The notes under the pieces: model-generated
Databases searched by the model: none
Seen by the model: only the letters and a program-made list of their open reading frames with translations
What the model was told of the DNA's origin: nothing
In this document: positions 61,597 to 64,000 of the stretch, piece by piece
Position numbering within the stretch: the first letter of the stretch is position 1
Layout of the letters: each line of letters opens with the position of its first letter
Position numbers and translations under genes: made by a program
DNA from: Verrucomicrobiia bacterium
GTDB taxonomy: Bacteria > Verrucomicrobiota > Verrucomicrobiia > Limisphaerales > JADLHS01
Direction: 5' to 3'
DNA: 64,000 bases
Assembly (NCBI GenBank): GCA_026125285.1
Contig: JAHCLO010000002.1
Location: forward strand, 147,115 to 211,114

Positions 61597-61854
61597 GATG
61601 CGGCCGCGGCGGGCTTGGATGCCACGAAATCTGATCGTGGCATGAGGGATCGGCGTGTTTCGCCGCCGCAACTTCGATCTCAACCAAACGAACACTCTCT
61701 GTTAGGGCAAAGTGGTGAAGGAGCACCGCACTCCAAGACGCTTCGCGCGGTTCGGGGCGCGTCGTGCTTCCGCCAGCGGTTTTGGAGTGCGGCAGCCCTC
61801 TGCCGCTTTTCGAAGGAATATGCATACAGAGTTCAAATCTCGAGTTTTCGATCT
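61597..61854. repeat. Gap between convergent genes with an inverted repeat
   Basis: CCGCACTCCAA (61726-61736) and TTGGAGTGCGG (61782-61792) form an 11-bp inverted repeat, followed by GCAGCCCTCTGCCGC, a second small hairpin. No gene is seen. Confidence 0.55.
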
Positions 61855-63096
61855 TCACGGTGCGGGCGACTTCCGGACGTACCCCAGACAAGCATCCGGT
61901 TCACAGAGTTCGCCCGCGAGGTAAAGACTTCCCTCGTTATCCAAGTTCATTCCGTAGAAGCTGGCGTTCTCAGCCAGGTCGTAATCGCCCCAACTGCCGG
62001 AGTTGCCATTCACGCTGGCACGCACCACCGAGCCATCGAAGCCGGAGCGTCCTCCTTGCACATACACCCGACCCAGAGCATCCACGGCCACTTTATACGC
62101 GGCGCTGCTGACGGTAAGCTGATCAACGATTTCCACGTTGGAGGCTCCAGGCGCCAGCCGCCACGTAGCCCAGCGATTCTCGCTCAACTTCCTGGACAGC
62201 GCGACCTTGACCATGCCCACGTCGTACACCTGACCCGCCCCGCCCACCGCCAGGCTCTTGACGCCAATCCCACGTTCCCAACGAGTGTCTCCCGAATAGG
62301 TGGCTGAAGTTTGCCAGGTGTCCGGGGCGCCGCTTTGCACGCTGCGCCGGAGCACAACCCGGTCGCCGGATTTGCTGCCGACAGTGCCGCGCACCCACAC
62401 CTCCGAAGGCGCACTTTGGTCATTCGAAGGCCGAACCGCCAAACCGGTGGCGAAGGAACCATATTTCGAGTCCACGGTGAACTCGTCCACCACGGACCAA
62501 TTGAGGCCGCCGCCAGCGGTGGGAGTGCCCCGGGCGACCATCCAACGGGCGAGTGTGGTCCGGCCGCTGGTCACAGGGCGGTAGCCCGCCACGAACACGT
62601 TGCCGGCGGCATCGGCCGCGAGCGTTTCGGTGCGCAGTCGGTAGCCGCTGGGCAGGACGTCATTGAATGTCGTGACGCGTCGCAGGTTCGCGCCCTGATG
62701 CGGCGCCGCAGAACGCCAGACTTCGCCACCCGTGCCGCCTCCCGACCCGCTCGTCACGACATACAAATTCGTTCCGCCATCTACCGCGGCGTTTATGAAC
62801 GTGCCGTGGCTGTCGGTGACCACGGACGCGGTGTCCCAGGTCGCCCCACGGTCCAGGCTGCGTAGCACGACCTCGTAGGCCGGGTCGTCGTTCTCAATCA
62901 CGAACCCCACGGCGTAAACTTCGCCGCCAGGGGCGCCGGCGATGTCCCAGAATCCGGTGTAGATGCTGGGGTCCGAATCCAGGAACACGATGTTCGGGTC
63001 GTCGGAGGCTTGGAGGTTGGCTAACGGCGCCATGAATAGCGCGGCGGCGCAGGTGAAGGAGGCCAGTGATTTCGGAATGAGGGTTTTCATCGGCAT
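61855..63096 (-). CDS. Secreted BNR/beta-propeller-like protein
   Basis: The 413-residue protein (ATG 63096 or 63090) has a signal peptide (SLASFTCAAALFMAPLANLQ, cleavage near QAS). Blades are seen as repeats: EVVLRSLDRGATWDTASVVT, ETLAADAAGNVFVAGYRPVT, GVKSLAVGGAGQVYDVGMVK, VAVDALGRVYVQGGRSGFDG, MNLDNEGSLYLAGEL. SLDRGATW is a BNR/Asp-box-like motif. It probably forms a beta-propeller outside the cell. No enzyme residues are evident. Confidence 0.7.
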   Translation of the reverse strand: MPMKTLIPKSLASFTCAAALFMAPLANLQASDDPNIVFLDSDPSIYTGFWDIAGAPGGEVYAVGFVIENDDPAYEVVLRSLDRGATWDTASVVTDSHGTFINAAVDGGTNLYVVTSGSGGGTGGEVWRSAAPHQGANLRRVTTFNDVLPSGYRLRTETLAADAAGNVFVAGYRPVTSGRTTLARWMVARGTPTAGGGLNWSVVDEFTVDSKYGSFATGLAVRPSNDQSAPSEVWVRGTVGSKSGDRVVLRRSVQSGAPDTWQTSATYSGDTRWERGIGVKSLAVGGAGQVYDVGMVKVALSRKLSENRWATWRLAPGASNVEIVDQLTVSSAAYKVAVDALGRVYVQGGRSGFDGSVVRASVNGNSGSWGDYDLAENASFYGMNLDNEGSLYLAGELCEPDACLGYVRKSPAP

Positions 63097-63335
63097 TTCT
63101 CGGTTTGATACTGCATTCAGTTTGTTCTGTTCGGCGTGGCGGGCCGGTTTCCGGCACCCGGACGGTCCACTGCGCCTGAGGATGATTCGTTGAAAAGCGG
63201 AAAATCTTACAAAGAATTTTCAAAAAGATTTGGTGCTTCACGGAATTCCGGAGAAACCATCTGCTGCCTCCCAGAACGCCAACGGTGTTCCCTGAATTCG
63301 GTGATGAACCAACAGGGAGCGGCAGCCGGGTGGTG
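63097..63335. other. Upstream region of the BNR-like gene
   Basis: An AT-rich patch (63186-63240, AAAATCTTACAAAGAATTTT) stands out from the GC-rich surroundings and probably holds the promoter of the minus-strand gene. Nothing else is supported. Confidence 0.4.
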
Positions 63336-63656
63336 GCCGTAGCGCCGGTTTTCCTACCGGCAACCGGCGGGCCGACTGGCAGCCAGACGAGCCGACTGGA
63401 AAGTCGGCGTTACGGAGTTGTGCTTCATGGGGCGCAGCGGCCTCCAACAGTGGACGCACATAGCGACCGTGAACCGCCGGAACGCGGACAGCCTTGTCCG
63501 CGAGTTGCTTTCCTTAGGTTCGCGCGGACTCAGCGGTCCGCGCCCCGGGCTTCGGTTTATGCCCAGCTTCAACAGTTTCGGCGATGGTGAACCGCAAGGT
63601 TGTCACGCCGGTTTTCCTACTGGCACACTCGCCGACTGGAGAGTCGGCGTGATCGT
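63336..63656. repeat. Cluster of REP-like hairpins
   Basis: Two elements of one family (63346-63412 and 63605-63652) share GCGCCGGTTTTCCTACCGGC or CACGCCGGTTTTCCTACTGG at one end and GACTGGAGAGTCGGCGTG-like sequence at the other. Between them lie GCGGACAGCCTTGTCCGC (63484-63502) and GCGCGGACTCAGCGGTCCGC (63523-63545). The first of these two repeats the hairpin at 26669. Confidence 0.75.
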
Positions 63657-63729
63657 GTTGTGAATCGGCGGGCATTTTTCGCTTGCCCTTGCGTGCTGTG
63701 TGAAATCTGCTCTGGGCCGTCATTCGGAA

Positions 63730-64000
63730 ATGAGACAACCCGCGTCACCAACCAAGTGCCGGCCCGCCACGTTGTGGGTGGCGCTGATTCCGGTGGTGGC
63801 CTTGATCGTGATGATCCGGGAAAGTCTGGTGCGGTTCGAGGGCACGGCGCATCTGCCGTTGCTTCTGGCCGCCGCCATTGCCGCGCTGGTGGGTGGGCGA
63901 CTCGGCCATCGGTGGACGGACATTGAGCGGGGGATCATTGAAGGCATTGCGATCGGTCTGAAGGCAATCCTGATCCTGATGGTGATCGGGATGTTGATCG
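63730..64000 (+). CDS. NhaC-type Na+/H+ antiporter, N-terminal part (cut by window edge)
   Basis: The frame starts at ATG 63730 and runs off the window after 90 residues. It shows three hydrophobic segments (ATLWVALIPVVALIVMI, LPLLLAAAIAALVGG, AILILMVIGMLI) and the family-like RWTDIERGIIEGIAIGLKAI stretch seen near the start of NhaC antiporters. It should exchange sodium for protons across the inner membrane. Only the first fifth is visible. Confidence 0.7.
   Translation, partial: MRQPASPTKCRPATLWVALIPVVALIVMIRESLVRFEGTAHLPLLLAAAIAALVGGRLGHRWTDIERGIIEGIAIGLKAILILMVIGMLI

Noticed and set aside
1..64000. tRNA, rRNA and CRISPR genes
   Set aside because: Reading of the intergenic gaps showed no cloverleaf-like block with TTCRA signature, no rRNA-like conserved stretch and no spaced repeat array. 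A dedicated scan would be needed to be certain about tRNAs.

Overview
The window looks like a chromosomal segment of a GC-rich Verrucomicrobiota bacterium, most likely of the Limisphaerales/Pedosphaera type. The reasons are the gene content and style: PQQ-type beta-propeller proteins that begin WPRWRGP, a prepilin-type protein with a C-terminal NFADGH box, DUF4838 and collagen-binding-domain glycosidase-like proteins, a Tat-exported Gfo/Idh/MocA oxidoreductase, a PGPGW protein, hopanoid radical SAM enzymes, and many families of small palindromic repeats. No rRNA, tRNA or CRISPR array was found. Assignment to a genus is not possible from sequence reading alone.

Layout. 1-3 kb: two secreted or membrane proteins. 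3-7.2 kb: an accessory island with a type II restriction-modification operon, two scrambled fragments of a 2-oxoacid:ferredoxin oxidoreductase gene, a PIN toxin-antitoxin pair and a broken copy of the first gene. 7.2-17.2 kb: a PQQ-like protein, ilvB with a complete transcription-attenuation leader, a receiver protein with a very large hybrid histidine kinase, and a TPR protein. 17.2-24.9 kb: hopanoid side-chain genes hpnH and hpnJ, an MNT/HEPN pair, a second R-M operon with a controller protein, and a second hpnJ-like gene that is 5'-truncated and carries three palindromic insertions. 25-29 kb: two small coiled-coil genes, a DprA-like gene and a RecQ-phosphoribosyltransferase fusion, then a third hpnJ fragment. 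29.2-32.4 kb: lipoprotein, pseudopilin and an hpnI-like glycosyltransferase. 32.8-40.3 kb: housekeeping genes pheS, trpA, manC, pheT and ilvA. 40.4-51.7 kb: envelope proteins, then a flotillin / giant AAA+ ATPase / coiled-coil operon. 51.8-64 kb: DUF4838 and Gfo/Idh/MocA proteins, nadC-birA-coaX, mpl with a permuted papain-like peptidase, rlpA, a BNR-like secreted protein and the start of an NhaC-type antiporter.

How genes work together. hpnH, hpnJ and hpnI belong to the pathway that builds and decorates the C35 hopanoid side chain; they are spread over 15 kb and separated by mobile or selfish modules. ilvB and ilvA both serve branched-chain amino acid synthesis. The flotillin operon probably forms one membrane-anchored ATPase system whose job is unknown.

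The most unusual feature is a family of about 67-bp palindromic elements with 16-bp arms. Three sit in the second hpnJ-like gene, each adding exactly 63 nt so that the frame stays open. Two of them differ in their arms by paired compensating changes. Further members lie in an oxidoreductase pseudogene and in the third hpnJ fragment. Other repeat families sit in frame inside pheS, pheT, the hpnI-like gene and the giant ATPase gene, so this genome seems to tolerate or use repeat insertion into coding sequence, much as Rickettsia palindromic elements do.
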